From: Mycobacterium sp. MYCO198283
GTDB taxonomy: Bacteria > Actinomycetota > Actinomycetes > Mycobacteriales > Mycobacteriaceae
Assembly: GCF_021213805.1 (NCBI RefSeq)
Contig: NZ_JAJQJI010000003.1
Location: 62,001 to 126,000, forward strand
Reading direction: 5' to 3'
DNA length: 64,000 nt
Shown: piece by piece, positions 1 to 8,171 of the stretch
How the letters are laid out: the number at the start of each line of letters is the position of its first letter
How positions within the stretch are numbered: the stretch's first letter is position 1
Position numbers and translations under genes: made by a program
The notes under the pieces: generated by a model
Told to the model about the DNA's origin: nothing
Seen by the model: only the letters and a program-made list of their open reading frames with translations
The model's database searches: none

Positions 1-701
1 TGCAGGACGCCGCGGCGTTGGCGGCGGCACTGCCGGTGCGGCTCCACGCGCTCGCCCCGGGCAAGCGGATCCTGCACGACGACGAGCTCGACCTCGACGA
101 GCTCACCGCCTGGATCACCGCGCGCCACGCCGACGGTGTGCCGGTCGCCCTCCACTGCGTGACCGTGCCGCAGCTGGTGGTCGCCGTTTCCGCGCTGGCG
201 GCGGCGGGCCGGCAGCCGCGCGACCGGATCGAACACGCCGCGATGGTGCCCGACGACATGGTCGCCGACCTGGTCGGCGTCACCGTCGTCACGCAGCCGG
301 GCTTCGTCGCCGAACGGGGCCGCGAGTACGTCGCCGACGTCCCGGCCGACGAGTGGCCGCAGCTGTGGCGCGTCGCAACCCTGCAGGCGGCCGGCGTCCC
401 GGTCGCCGGGAGCACCGATGCGCCGTTCGGGTCGCCGGACCCGTGGGCGGCGATGCGGGCGGCCGTCTCCCGGCGGACGGCTGCGGGCATAGTGCTCGGC
501 GAGCGCGAATCCGTCACGGCCGCAACGGCGCTCGCGATGTTCAGCGGGCACGCCGCGGATCCGTGCCGGCCCCGCCGCATCGCGCCGGGCGAACCGGGCG
601 ACCTGTGCGTGCTCGGCCCGCCGCCCGACGAGGCGCTGCGTGCCCTGGCGTCGGACATGGTGACGGCCACCGTCGTCGGCGGCCGCCTGGTCCACGGTTG
701 A
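1..701 (+). CDS. Amidohydrolase family 3 protein, C-terminal part (truncated by window edge)
   Basis: The reading frame is open from the first base, so the gene starts outside the window and about 233 C-terminal residues are visible. The metal-hydrolase character shows in spaced histidines (LHCVTVP, then IEHAAM) and the late aspartate motif STDAPFGSPDP, which is typical of YtcJ-like amidohydrolase-3 proteins. The tail ends in the usual beta-sandwich return (GEPGDLCVLG, then TATVVGGRLVHG). These enzymes hydrolyse C-N bonds of small amides or cyclic compounds; the substrate cannot be read here. The stop is TGA at 699-701. The downstream fadE gene is on the opposite strand and converges on it. 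Confidence 0.8.
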   Translation, partial: QDAAALAAALPVRLHALAPGKRILHDDELDLDELTAWITARHADGVPVALHCVTVPQLVVAVSALAAAGRQPRDRIEHAAMVPDDMVADLVGVTVVTQPGFVAERGREYVADVPADEWPQLWRVATLQAAGVPVAGSTDAPFGSPDPWAAMRAAVSRRTAAGIVLGERESVTAATALAMFSGHAADPCRPRRIAPGEPGDLCVLGPPPDEALRALASDMVTATVVGGRLVHG

Positions 702-748
702 CTGTCGCTTGCTGGCGTCGAGATCCACGCCAAGTGCGGCGACACCCC

Positions 749-813
749 CCGCGAGCGTGCGCGCACGACACGGCTTTCGCGGCGTGTCGGCGTACAGACA
801 CGCACGCTCGCGG
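749..813. repeat. REP-like intergenic palindrome
   Basis: Two perfect 13-bp inverted arms (CCGCGAGCGTGCG at 749-761 and its complement at 801-813) flank a second, inner inverted pair CGACAC/GTGTCG. The element lies between the convergent ends of the amidohydrolase and fadE genes. It could fold into a long cruciform or RNA hairpin and act as a bidirectional terminator. The low-complexity CGAGCGTGCG arms look like a dispersed mycobacterial intergenic repeat, but only this copy is seen in the window. Confidence 0.55.
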
Positions 814-879
814 TGCCGACGGGGGCACGCCCGGGAGCGCGCGGCACTCGCGGGCGACTGGGCAATCGGGGCGCGGGCG

Positions 880-3042
880 CTACTTGATCAGCGGGTCGCG
901 GGGGAGGCCGAGGATGCGCTCGGCGATCGAATTGCGAGTGATCTCCGACGTGCCACCGGCGATGGTCATCGCGCGGTTGCCCAGATAGGTCTGCGTCAGC
1001 TGCGGCGTCTCGCCGATGACCGCCGCGGTGCCGGCAATGTCCATCGCGAGCTCGGTGAGGTGCTGCGACTGCTCGGCCACCAGGAGCTTGGTGACGTTGC
1101 CCTCCGGCCCGGGCTCGGCGCCGGTGATGGCCCGCGTCGCCCGGCGCAGGTTCAGCAGCCGCAGCGTGTGCGTCTCGGCGATCACCTCGCCCGCCCGCCG
1201 GACGTAGTGCGCGGCGGTGTCGGCGGGCGCGCTGTCGAGCAGTTTCACCAGGTCGTCGACGGTGTAGCCGGTCGGGGCGCCCGACCCGCCGCCGATGGAG
1301 ATCCGCTCGTTGCCCAGCGTCGCCCGCGCCACCAGCCAGCCGCGGTTCACGTCGCCGACCACGTTCTCGTCGGGCACGAACACGTCGTCGAAGAAGACCT
1401 CGTTGAAGTGCGAGTCGCCGGTGAGCCCCCGCAGCGGATTCACCGTCACCCCGTCGACTTTCATGTCGATCGCCATCATGGTGACGCCGGCGTGCTTGGG
1501 CGCGTCGGGATCGGTGCGGACGGTGGCCAAACCCCACTGACACAGGTGCGCCAGGCTCGTCCACACCTTCTGCCCGGTGACCCGCCAGCCGCCTTCGACC
1601 TTCTTCGCCACGGTCCGCACGGCGGCGGCGTCGGAGCCGGCGCCGGGCTCGGAGAACAGCTGGCACCACATGACCTTGCCGCGCAGCACGTCGTCGACCC
1701 ACCGCTCGCGCTGGTCGTCGGTGCCGGCCTGGGCGATCGTCAGCGCCACCCAGCCGGTGATGCCCAGGTCGGGGCGCTCGACGTCCCGGAACTCCTCCTC
1801 GACCACCAGCTGTTCGACGACGTCGGCGCCCCGTCCCCACGGCTTCGGCCAGTGCGGCACGAAGTAGCCGGAGTCCACCAGGAAGTCGCGGCGCTCGTCG
1901 GCCGGCAGCGCGCGTGCCCGCTGCGCCGCCTCGCGCGCCGCGCGGCGGTACTCCTCGGCCTCGGGCGGCAACGTGAACGCCGCCCCGTGCGCCTGACCGG
2001 AACGCTGCGCGTCGACGACGTCGAGCAGCGGGTCACCGCCGTCGGCGGTCACGGCGGCCAGCGTGCGGGCTCGCCGCAGGTACAGGTGCGCGTCGTGCTC
2101 CCACGTGTAGCCGATGCCGCCGTGCAGCTGAATGTTGTGCTGCGCGTTGAAGATCTGGGTGCGGATGGCGTGCGACGCGGCGACCGCCGCGGCGAACCAC
2201 GCGCTGTCGAGGTCCTCGCCGCGGGCGGCGTCCCACACCGCGGCCGTGGTGGCCTCGGCGTTGACGAGCATGTTCGCAGCATGGTGTTTGACGGCCTGGA
2301 ACGTGCCGATGGTGCGGCCGAACTGCTCGCGCACCTTGGCGTAGTCGACGGCCATCTGCAGGGTGGCCCAACTGGTGCCGACGGCCTCGGCCGACGCCAG
2401 GATGCGGAACGCGGTGCGCGCGGCCCGGGCGGCGCCCCGCAGCACGCGGTCGTCGGCGACGCTGACGCCGTCGAGGGCCACGGTGCCGATGCTGCGGGTG
2501 GTGTCCAGACCGGTGCGCGCGGTGACGGTGACGCCCGCGGCGGCGGCGTCGACCACCACGACGTCGTCCCCGGCGACAACAGCAATGACGTCGGCGTCGG
2601 GGGCGCCGAGGACCGCCCGGCTCTCCCCGGTGACCGTGCCGTCGCCACCGACGCGCGCCGTGCCGGACACCGCGAGCGCACCGACCCGGCTGCCGTCGGC
2701 CAGGCCCGCAAGCAGCTCGCCGCGAAGGCTTTCCGAGCCGGCGCGGTCGATCACGAGCGACGTGACGACGGTGGGCAGGAACGGGCCGGGGCAGACCTCG
2801 CGGCCCATCAGCTCCAGCACGATCGCCAGCTCTTCGATCCCGAATCCGGCGCCGCCGAACTGCTCGCCCAGGGCCATCGCCGTCCAGCCCTGCTCGGCGG
2901 CGGCCCGCCACACCTCGTCGGGATGCGCCGACCCGTCGGCCAGGGTGGCGCGCGCCAGCCCGCGACATCCCAGCCTCGACAGCTGACCGGCGACCGCGTC
3001 CGCCAGGTCGTTGTGTTCCTCGGTGATGGCCAGCGCCGACAT
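880..3042 (-). CDS. Two-domain acyl-CoA dehydrogenase (FadE6-like fusion)
   Basis: This 720-residue protein contains two acyl-CoA dehydrogenase units in tandem. The N-terminal unit (about 1-340) carries VREQFGRTIGTFQAVKH and LHGGIGYTWEHD. The C-terminal unit (about 350-720) carries WCQLFSEPGAGSD and the FAD-binding tail GGTSEITRNSIAERILG. Family members oxidise acyl-CoA thioesters with FAD in beta-oxidation or steroid-type degradation; the substrate is unknown. It is a clear paralogue of the fadE6 gene at 52568-54766, with the same fused layout and similar ends (NSIAERILGLPRDP here). The ATG at 3042 was chosen because MSALAITEEH aligns with the fadE6 start; a GTG two codons upstream (3048) is possible. 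An inverted repeat at 3081-3096 lies just upstream. Confidence 0.9.
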   Translation of the reverse strand: MSALAITEEHNDLADAVAGQLSRLGCRGLARATLADGSAHPDEVWRAAAEQGWTAMALGEQFGGAGFGIEELAIVLELMGREVCPGPFLPTVVTSLVIDRAGSESLRGELLAGLADGSRVGALAVSGTARVGGDGTVTGESRAVLGAPDADVIAVVAGDDVVVVDAAAAGVTVTARTGLDTTRSIGTVALDGVSVADDRVLRGAARAARTAFRILASAEAVGTSWATLQMAVDYAKVREQFGRTIGTFQAVKHHAANMLVNAEATTAAVWDAARGEDLDSAWFAAAVAASHAIRTQIFNAQHNIQLHGGIGYTWEHDAHLYLRRARTLAAVTADGGDPLLDVVDAQRSGQAHGAAFTLPPEAEEYRRAAREAAQRARALPADERRDFLVDSGYFVPHWPKPWGRGADVVEQLVVEEEFRDVERPDLGITGWVALTIAQAGTDDQRERWVDDVLRGKVMWCQLFSEPGAGSDAAAVRTVAKKVEGGWRVTGQKVWTSLAHLCQWGLATVRTDPDAPKHAGVTMMAIDMKVDGVTVNPLRGLTGDSHFNEVFFDDVFVPDENVVGDVNRGWLVARATLGNERISIGGGSGAPTGYTVDDLVKLLDSAPADTAAHYVRRAGEVIAETHTLRLLNLRRATRAITGAEPGPEGNVTKLLVAEQSQHLTELAMDIAGTAAVIGETPQLTQTYLGNRAMTIAGGTSEITRNSIAERILGLPRDPLIK

Positions 3043-3080
3043 GCTCACGAGATGTCCGTCCTTCGCGGGAGAGGTGCTGC

Positions 3081-3096
3081 CTTGACAGCCGTCAAG
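3081..3096. promoter_or_regulatory. Candidate TetR-type operator upstream of fadE
   Basis: CTTGAC-AGCC-GTCAAG is a perfect inverted repeat with 6-bp arms and a 4-bp spacer. It sits in the 59-bp gap between the rsbP-like stop and the fadE start. Its placement suggests that fadE can be controlled separately from the upstream genes. No regulator can be assigned from sequence. Confidence 0.4.
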
Positions 3097-3101
3097 CGAC
3101 G

Positions 3102-4271
3102 TTAACCGATGGGCGAGGCGGGCGGAACGCCGATCGCGAGAACCGCGACGTCGTCCTCGACGCCCGCGCCGAGCTCGGTGAGCAGCGCGCGCACCGCGGC
3201 CACCACGCTCGCGGCGGTGGCGGGCGCATGCCGTGCGGCGAAGTCCAGCAGCGCGCCGTCGTCGTCGAAGCGTTCGGCGCCGCGGCCGGTGCGCGCCTCG
3301 GTGAGGCCGTCGGTGTAGAGCAGCAGGGTGTCGCCGGGACAAAGCCGGCCGGCGGCGGCCACGAACCGCGGTGCCCGGAAGATGCCCACGGCCTGGCCGT
3401 AGCGGGTGTCCAGCAGTTCCACCGAACCGTCGGCGCGCAGCAGCAGCGCCGGCGGATGACCGCCACCGGCGATGCGCACGGTGAACCCGTCGTTGGTGCG
3501 CGACAGCAGCCCGTAGAGCACCGTGGCGAAGCGCATCGGGTCGCCGTGGGACTCCTGGCGCAGCACGGCCTGCAGGTTCTGCAGCACCGCGACCGGGTCG
3601 GCGTCGAACACCGCGGCGGCCCGCAGCGTGTAGCGCGTCAGCGACGTCAGCAGCGCGGCGTCGATGCCCTTGCCGCACACGTCGCCCAGGAAGAAGCCCC
3701 AGGTGTCGGAGGTCAGCGGAAAGAGGTCGTAGAAGTCGCCGCCGATCTCGCCGGCGGCCGCGGCGTGGTAGTGGGCCTCGGCCGTGAGCCCCGTCGGCGG
3801 TGCCAGCCCCGGCGGCAGCAGCGAGGACTGCAGCGTCCGCATCGCCACCTGCACCCGCGCCCGCTCCTCGTCGGCCCGGCGACGGGCATCCAGCAGCTCG
3901 CGTTCGTAGGACCGGCGGTCGCGGGCGTCGTCCACCGTGACCCGCCACCCGGCCGGTGCGCCGTCGTCGCCTGCCCAGGTGTTCGCGGCGAGGAACACCG
4001 GCATGCGGTTGCCGGCGAGCTCGGCGGCGACGCCCGACAGTTCGCCGCGCAACGTCAGGAGCGGCGCGAAGTGCGTCTCGAAGTGGATCCGGCTGCCGAC
4101 GCTGAGCAGGTCGGTGAACCGCCTGCCCACCAGGTCCGCCGCGGGCCGGCCGACCCAGCGGGCCAGCGTGGCGTTGACGGCCAGGATGCGCCGGTCCGGC
4201 GAGGCGACCAGGAAACCGCAGGGCGCCTCGTCGACAAGCGTCGCCCACCGAGTGTCGTCGGATCCCGTCAC
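3102..4271 (-). CDS. rsbP: PAS domain PP2C phosphatase, RsbP-type
   Basis: This 389-residue protein has a PAS sensor domain (about 8-115), a charged helical linker (about 117-147) and a SpoIIE/PPM phosphatase domain (about 155-385). Metal-binding motifs are present: GGDFYD (177-182), GDVCGKG (196-202), a late DGLTEA and the terminal DDVAVLAIGV. The same order, PAS, coiled coil, PPM, is known for Bacillus subtilis RsbP, which dephosphorylates the anti-anti-sigma factor RsbV under energy stress. The start overlaps the stop of the upstream rsbQ-like gene by 4 bp (ATGA at 4268-4271), so the two are translationally coupled. The likely target in a mycobacterium is a STAS-type antagonist of the SigF system; that is inference. 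Confidence 0.85.
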   Translation of the reverse strand: MTGSDDTRWATLVDEAPCGFLVASPDRRILAVNATLARWVGRPAADLVGRRFTDLLSVGSRIHFETHFAPLLTLRGELSGVAAELAGNRMPVFLAANTWAGDDGAPAGWRVTVDDARDRRSYERELLDARRRADEERARVQVAMRTLQSSLLPPGLAPPTGLTAEAHYHAAAAGEIGGDFYDLFPLTSDTWGFFLGDVCGKGIDAALLTSLTRYTLRAAAVFDADPVAVLQNLQAVLRQESHGDPMRFATVLYGLLSRTNDGFTVRIAGGGHPPALLLRADGSVELLDTRYGQAVGIFRAPRFVAAAGRLCPGDTLLLYTDGLTEARTGRGAERFDDDGALLDFAARHAPATAASVVAAVRALLTELGAGVEDDVAVLAIGVPPASPIG

Positions 4272-5065
4272 GGTGCGGCGAACGACGCGACGGCGGCGGC
4301 GGTGTCCTCGGGATGGCTGAGCTGCGGGCAGTGGCCGGTGGCGTCGAGGGTGACCAGCCGGCAGTCCGGGATGTGGTCACGGATGTACGCGCCGACCTCC
4401 CGCGGCGCGATCGCGTCGACCGCGCACTCGACCACCAGCGTCGGCACGCTCACCCGCTGCAGGTCCGCGCGGTTGTCGCCCAGGAACGTGGCGCGCGCGA
4501 AGATGCGGGCGAACGCCGGGTTGGTGCGGCAGAAGCTGTCGGCGAGCTCGCCGGCGAGCTCGGGCCGGTCCGGGTTGCCCATGATGACCGGCGCGATCGC
4601 CTGCGACCAGCCCAGATAGTTGCTGTCGAGGGATTCGAGCAGCTCGTCGATGTCGGCTCGGGAGAAGCCGCCGCGGTAGTCGCCGTCGTCGACGTAGCGG
4701 GGCGAGGGCGCCAGCAGCACCAGCTTGGCGAACCGGTCGGGCTCGGCGTTGGCGGCCAACACGCCCATCATCGCGGCGACGGAATGCCCGACGAAGACGA
4801 CGTCGGTCAGCTCGAGCGCGTGGACGATGTCGAGGATGTCCTCGGCGAAACCCTGCAGCGACGCGTACCGGTCGGCATCCCACGCCGCCGGGTCCGACGC
4901 GCCGGCGCCGACGTGGTCGAACAGCACCAGGCGGAATCGGTCCGACAGTGCGGGCACCATGAGCCGCCACAGGTTCTGGTCACAGCCGAAGCCGTGCGCC
5001 AACAGCAGCGTCGGCCGGTGCGCGTCCCCGACGATGCGGACGTTGTTCCTCGCGCGGACGTCCAT
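4268..5065 (-). CDS. rsbQ: RsbQ-family alpha/beta hydrolase
   Basis: This is a 265-residue alpha/beta hydrolase. The catalytic triad is readable as Ser95 (VGHSVAA), Asp217 (ECAVDAIAP) and His245 (ATGHCPQLSHP), nearly the same numbering as B. subtilis RsbQ. Family-specific stretches are also present: LAPSPRYVDD, the GGF lid region, NYLGW, NPDRPEL and REDL-like NRADL. RsbQ proteins work with a PAS-PP2C partner to signal energy stress and are related to the strigolactone and karrikin receptors. Here the gene runs directly into the phosphatase with a 4-bp overlap. The presumed small ligand is unknown. A small membrane protein gene lies 45 bp upstream on the same strand. Confidence 0.87.
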   Translation of the reverse strand: MDVRARNNVRIVGDAHRPTLLLAHGFGCDQNLWRLMVPALSDRFRLVLFDHVGAGASDPAAWDADRYASLQGFAEDILDIVHALELTDVVFVGHSVAAMMGVLAANAEPDRFAKLVLLAPSPRYVDDGDYRGGFSRADIDELLESLDSNYLGWSQAIAPVIMGNPDRPELAGELADSFCRTNPAFARIFARATFLGDNRADLQRVSVPTLVVECAVDAIAPREVGAYIRDHIPDCRLVTLDATGHCPQLSHPEDTAAAVASFAAP

Positions 5066-5110
5066 CGGGGCATCTTCGCATCCGCGCGCAGCCCCCGGCG
5101 GACGGTCGGG

Positions 5111-5353
5111 TCAGGGCTGCCGGGCGACCCCGGTGGGCAGCTCCTCGGCCTGGGCGCGGAAACACTGCAGGCTGGCGACGAAGGTCAGCACCGCCACACC
5201 ACCGGCCAGCGCCGCCGCCGTGACGTCGGCCGCGCCGAACGCACCCAGGGCGATGGCGAAGGCGATCACCGCCGTCATCATCAGCAGCAACCCGGCGGTG
5301 GCGACGGTATCGCCGCGGGTGAACTCCGCCGCGGCGGGAACCCGGTCGGTCAT
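5111..5353 (-). CDS. Small two-helix membrane protein
   Basis: This 80-residue protein has two hydrophobic segments (about 19-42 and 46-63), a short acidic N-terminus and a charged tail (FRAQAEELPTG). The ATG at 5353 fits the hydrophobic layout; longer starts would run into the promoter region. No family could be named. It is co-directional with rsbQ-rsbP (45-bp gap) and is preceded by a good SigF-like promoter, so it may be a stress-induced membrane protein and the first gene of the group. Those links are inferred. Confidence 0.65.
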   Translation of the reverse strand: MTDRVPAAAEFTRGDTVATAGLLLMMTAVIAFAIALGAFGAADVTAAALAGGVAVLTFVASLQCFRAQAEELPTGVARQP

Positions 5354-5408
5354 GGCCCCCGTGCCTTCCTTTTCTGACGTATGGGTGTCGAAATCGTGTG
5401 AAGCGGAG

Positions 5409-5434
5409 ATACCCAGCGCCGCGGCAGGCCAATC
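5409..5434 (-). promoter_or_regulatory. Candidate SigF-type promoter
   Basis: On the minus strand GATT (5434-5431), a 16-bp spacer and GGGTAT (5414-5409) match the mycobacterial SigF pattern GTTT-N15-17-GGGTAT at all but one position. The site is 55 bp upstream of the small membrane protein gene that precedes rsbQ-rsbP. The 313-bp gene-free stretch 5354-5666 holds this site and, at its far end, a TACAGT -10 element for lipC; nothing else was recognised in it. Confidence 0.5.
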
Positions 5435-5654
5435 ACCCGTCCGCGCAGCAAATTCGGCGGAGCTCGGAGCGGCAGCCGCCGCCGAACCGGCCCCATGAGC
5501 GTATTTCGCACGCGCGCACAGCCGTTCGTCGACCGCCTCGCGCGTCGGCCCCGTGCCTGGTGAGGCGCACCGCGCGGGCGTCGGCGCCCCCGGCAATGTG
5601 CAACCGCGTGAATATCGGTTGGGCATTGCGGGTTTCGGAAAGGCTTCGCGACGG

Positions 5655-5660
5655 TACAGT
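5655..5660 (+). promoter_or_regulatory. -10 element of a probable leaderless lipC promoter
   Basis: TACAGT lies six bases before the ATG at 5667, so transcription would begin at or next to the start codon. This supports the 5667 start over an upstream in-frame extension that lacks a ribosome binding site. Confidence 0.45.
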
Positions 5661-5666
5661 GACGCA

Positions 5667-6896
5667 ATGCACACGGCTCATCCCGGCCTGCCCGGGAGCC
5701 CAACCCTCCGCGAGCGCGCCGATTGGTGGGCAAGCGCGGGACCTTCCGACTACATTATCGCCCTGACCAGGGCATATGCCTCCCTTCCGGTGGTGGGGAA
5801 GCACTTCGAACCGCTCGGCGGGCTCGCCGCCTTCGGCATCTGGGGCTACAAGAACTTGCCCGACTTCGTCGCCGCGGCGGTGCACGCCAAGCTGCAGCCG
5901 GGCCGCAGCGAGCTGCGGGCGCAGGACCGCGCGAAGACCAACGAGGTCGCCGCGGAGGCGCTGGCGGAGCTCATCCCCACCGACAGGCTGCCCACCCGCT
6001 GGCCGTCGCCGGGGCGCAAGGCGCCGCTGTGGCGCTCGGCGCAGTACAAGCGCCAGTACTTACACCGCAGCTCCGTGCGGTACGGTCCCGCGGCCACCCA
6101 GGAGCTCGACGTGTGGCGCAAGAAGGAGCTGCCGGACACGCCGGCCCCCGTCATGATCTTCGTGCCGGGTGGTGCATGGGTGCACGGCAGCCGGATGCTG
6201 CAGGGCTACGCGCTCATGGCGCATCTGGCGGCGCAGGGCTGGATCTGTCTGTCCATCGAGTACCGGGTCTCGCCGCACCACCGCTGGCCGCGGCACATCG
6301 AGGACGTGAAGGCCGCCATCGCCTGGGCGCGGGCCAACGTCGACCAATTCGGCGGTGACCGCAACTTCGTCACCATCGCCGGTTGTTCGGCGGGCGGCCA
6401 CCTCGCCGCGCTGGCCGGCCTCACGCCCGACGAGCCGCAGTGGCAGCGGGAGCTGGCCGCCGACGCGGACACCTCGGTGGACGCCGTCGTCGGCATCTAC
6501 GGCCGCTACGACTGGGAGGACCGCTCCACCAAGGAGCGGCAGGGTTTCGTCGACTTCCTCGAGCGGGTGGTCGTCGGCCGCCGCATCGAGAAGCATCCCG
6601 CCGTGTTCCGCGACGCGTCCCCGATCGCGCGGGTGCGGCCCGACGCCCCGCCGTTCCTGGTGGTGCACGGCAGCGGCGACACCGTCATCCCGGTGCCGCA
6701 GGCCCGGTCGTTCGTCTCGACGCTGCGGTCGGTGTCGTCGTCACCGGTCGGCTACATCGAGCTGCCCGGCGCCGGCCACGGTTTCGACATGACCGACGGT
6801 GTGCGCACCGCGGCGGCCGCGACCGCGATCACCGCGTTCCTCAACGAGATGCATCTCGCCCACACCGCGCAGCAGCGGATCCGCCAAACCGGCTAG
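5667..6896 (+). CDS. lipC: LipC-type esterase (hormone-sensitive-lipase-like alpha/beta hydrolase)
   Basis: This is a 409-residue carboxylesterase; M. tuberculosis LipC (Rv0220) has about the same length and place. The oxyanion segment reads VPGGAW (about 166-171) in place of the classical HGGG. The nucleophile elbow is GCSAGG with Ser241. Later segments GSGDTVIP and GAGHGFD supply Asp and His. There is no signal peptide, but the N-terminal region holds hydrophobic helices. It probably hydrolyses short- to medium-chain esters of lipids. The ATG at 5667 sits directly after a TACAGT -10 element. The stop codon shares the bases CTAG with the stop of the convergent paralogue that follows. Confidence 0.85.
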   Translation: MHTAHPGLPGSPTLRERADWWASAGPSDYIIALTRAYASLPVVGKHFEPLGGLAAFGIWGYKNLPDFVAAAVHAKLQPGRSELRAQDRAKTNEVAAEALAELIPTDRLPTRWPSPGRKAPLWRSAQYKRQYLHRSSVRYGPAATQELDVWRKKELPDTPAPVMIFVPGGAWVHGSRMLQGYALMAHLAAQGWICLSIEYRVSPHHRWPRHIEDVKAAIAWARANVDQFGGDRNFVTIAGCSAGGHLAALAGLTPDEPQWQRELAADADTSVDAVVGIYGRYDWEDRSTKERQGFVDFLERVVVGRRIEKHPAVFRDASPIARVRPDAPPFLVVHGSGDTVIPVPQARSFVSTLRSVSSSPVGYIELPGAGHGFDMTDGVRTAAAATAITAFLNEMHLAHTAQQRIRQTG

Positions 6897-8170
6897 TCGC
6901 GCCGGCTCGTGGCGTACACCCACGACAAGAAGCGCCCCACCGCCTCCGCGCACTGGTACGCCCGCGGGGAACCGAATAGCTCGAAAGCGTGCTGCGCGCC
7001 GGGCAATTCGGCGTAGGGCGCCGGCGCGTTCGACACCCGCTGGATGGCGGCGACGAACTGGCGGGCCTCACCGACCGGGATGATCGAGTCGTCGGTGCCG
7101 TGCAGGATGAAGAACGGCGGCGCGTCGGGGTGCAGCCGCCGGATCGGCGACGCCGCCAGGAACACGTCGCGGTGCTCGGCGATGCGTTTCTTCACCACCA
7201 GCCGTTCGAGGAACAGCAGGAACTCCCGCCGGCCCTCGCCGTGCGCGGAGTACCAGTCGTAGCGGCCGTACACCGGCACGGCCGCCACCACCGAGGTGTC
7301 GGCGCCCTCGAAGCCGGGCTGGAACTGCGGGTCGTTCGGGGTCAGCGCCGCCAGGGCCGCCAGGTGGCCGCCGGCCGACCCGCCGGTGATCGCGACGAAG
7401 TCCGGGTCCCCGCCGTAGTCGGCGATGTGCTCCTTCACCCAGGCCAGCGCGCGCTTGACGTCCACGATGTGGTCCGGCCAGGTGTGCAGCGGGCTCACGC
7501 GGTAGCCGATGGAGACGCAGATCCAGCCGCGGTCGGCGAGGTGGCTCATCAGCGGGTAGGCCTGCGGGCGTCGCATGCCGATGGCCCAGGCGCCGCCGGG
7601 CACCTGCAGCAGCACCGGCGCCTTGCCGTCGCGCGGCAGGTCGCGGCGCCGCCACACGTCGGCGCGGTTCGCGCGGTGCGGGCCGTACCGGATGATGCTG
7701 GACCGGTCGACGTAGCGGCGGCGGATCAGCGTCGTGCGCAGGGCTCCGCTCGGCCGGCCGCTGCGCGACGGGCTGGTCGGCAGCGTCGCCAGCGCTTCGG
7801 GGTAGTCGGCGCCCAGACCCTCGTCGAGCGCGCGCCGCAGCACCGGTCCCGGCGTCGTCACGTTGCGCCGGTACAGCACCGCCAGCAGCGCCCAGGACAG
7901 CGCCGTCAGCCCCAGCGCCGCCCGGCCGCGGCGTCCGTCGAAGTCGCCGCGCAGCCCGCGCCGCACCGCGTCGAGCACCGACGCGACGCCCAGCACGTTC
8001 GGCACCTCCGTCGTCGGCCAGCCGAACCAGAACACCGCGATGCTGGCGTAGCCGCGACGGCTCAGCGGCCGGACCCCGTTGAGCGCGTTCGCCACTTCCA
8101 GCGACGCCCGCAGCAGCGGTCGCGGCCGGCGCAGCGTCCGCAGCGCGCGGCGGCAGTCGAGGACGGCCAT
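6893..8170 (-). CDS. LipC/LipM-type esterase paralogue
   Basis: This 425-residue alpha/beta hydrolase is closely similar to the convergent lipC gene: QVPGGAW oxyanion motif, GGSAGG elbow (Ser265), GTDDSIIP and GAQHAFE for Asp and His. It differs in a longer N-terminal region with hydrophobic stretches (about 38-55 and 88-103), which suggests membrane association as described for LipM. It starts one base after the stop of the acyltransferase gene (8172-8984), so the pair forms an operon for acyl transfer and ester hydrolysis of lipids. The two facing esterases may be an inverted duplication; their stop codons overlap within CTAG at 6893-6896. Confidence 0.85.
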   Translation of the reverse strand: MAVLDCRRALRTLRRPRPLLRASLEVANALNGVRPLSRRGYASIAVFWFGWPTTEVPNVLGVASVLDAVRRGLRGDFDGRRGRAALGLTALSWALLAVLYRRNVTTPGPVLRRALDEGLGADYPEALATLPTSPSRSGRPSGALRTTLIRRRYVDRSSIIRYGPHRANRADVWRRRDLPRDGKAPVLLQVPGGAWAIGMRRPQAYPLMSHLADRGWICVSIGYRVSPLHTWPDHIVDVKRALAWVKEHIADYGGDPDFVAITGGSAGGHLAALAALTPNDPQFQPGFEGADTSVVAAVPVYGRYDWYSAHGEGRREFLLFLERLVVKKRIAEHRDVFLAASPIRRLHPDAPPFFILHGTDDSIIPVGEARQFVAAIQRVSNAPAPYAELPGAQHAFELFGSPRAYQCAEAVGRFLSWVYATSRRD

Positions 8171-8171
8171 G

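Noticed and set aside
709..3105. A 798-codon open frame on the plus strand opposite fadE
   Set aside because: It mirrors the fadE codons at high GC, has Arg/Gly/Asp-rich low-complexity sequence and no family motifs, while the minus strand encodes a clear enzyme.
3043..4380. Extension of fadE upstream to 1166 codons
   Set aside because: The extra part is an out-of-frame shadow of the PAS-PP2C gene; the FadE family start lies at 3042.
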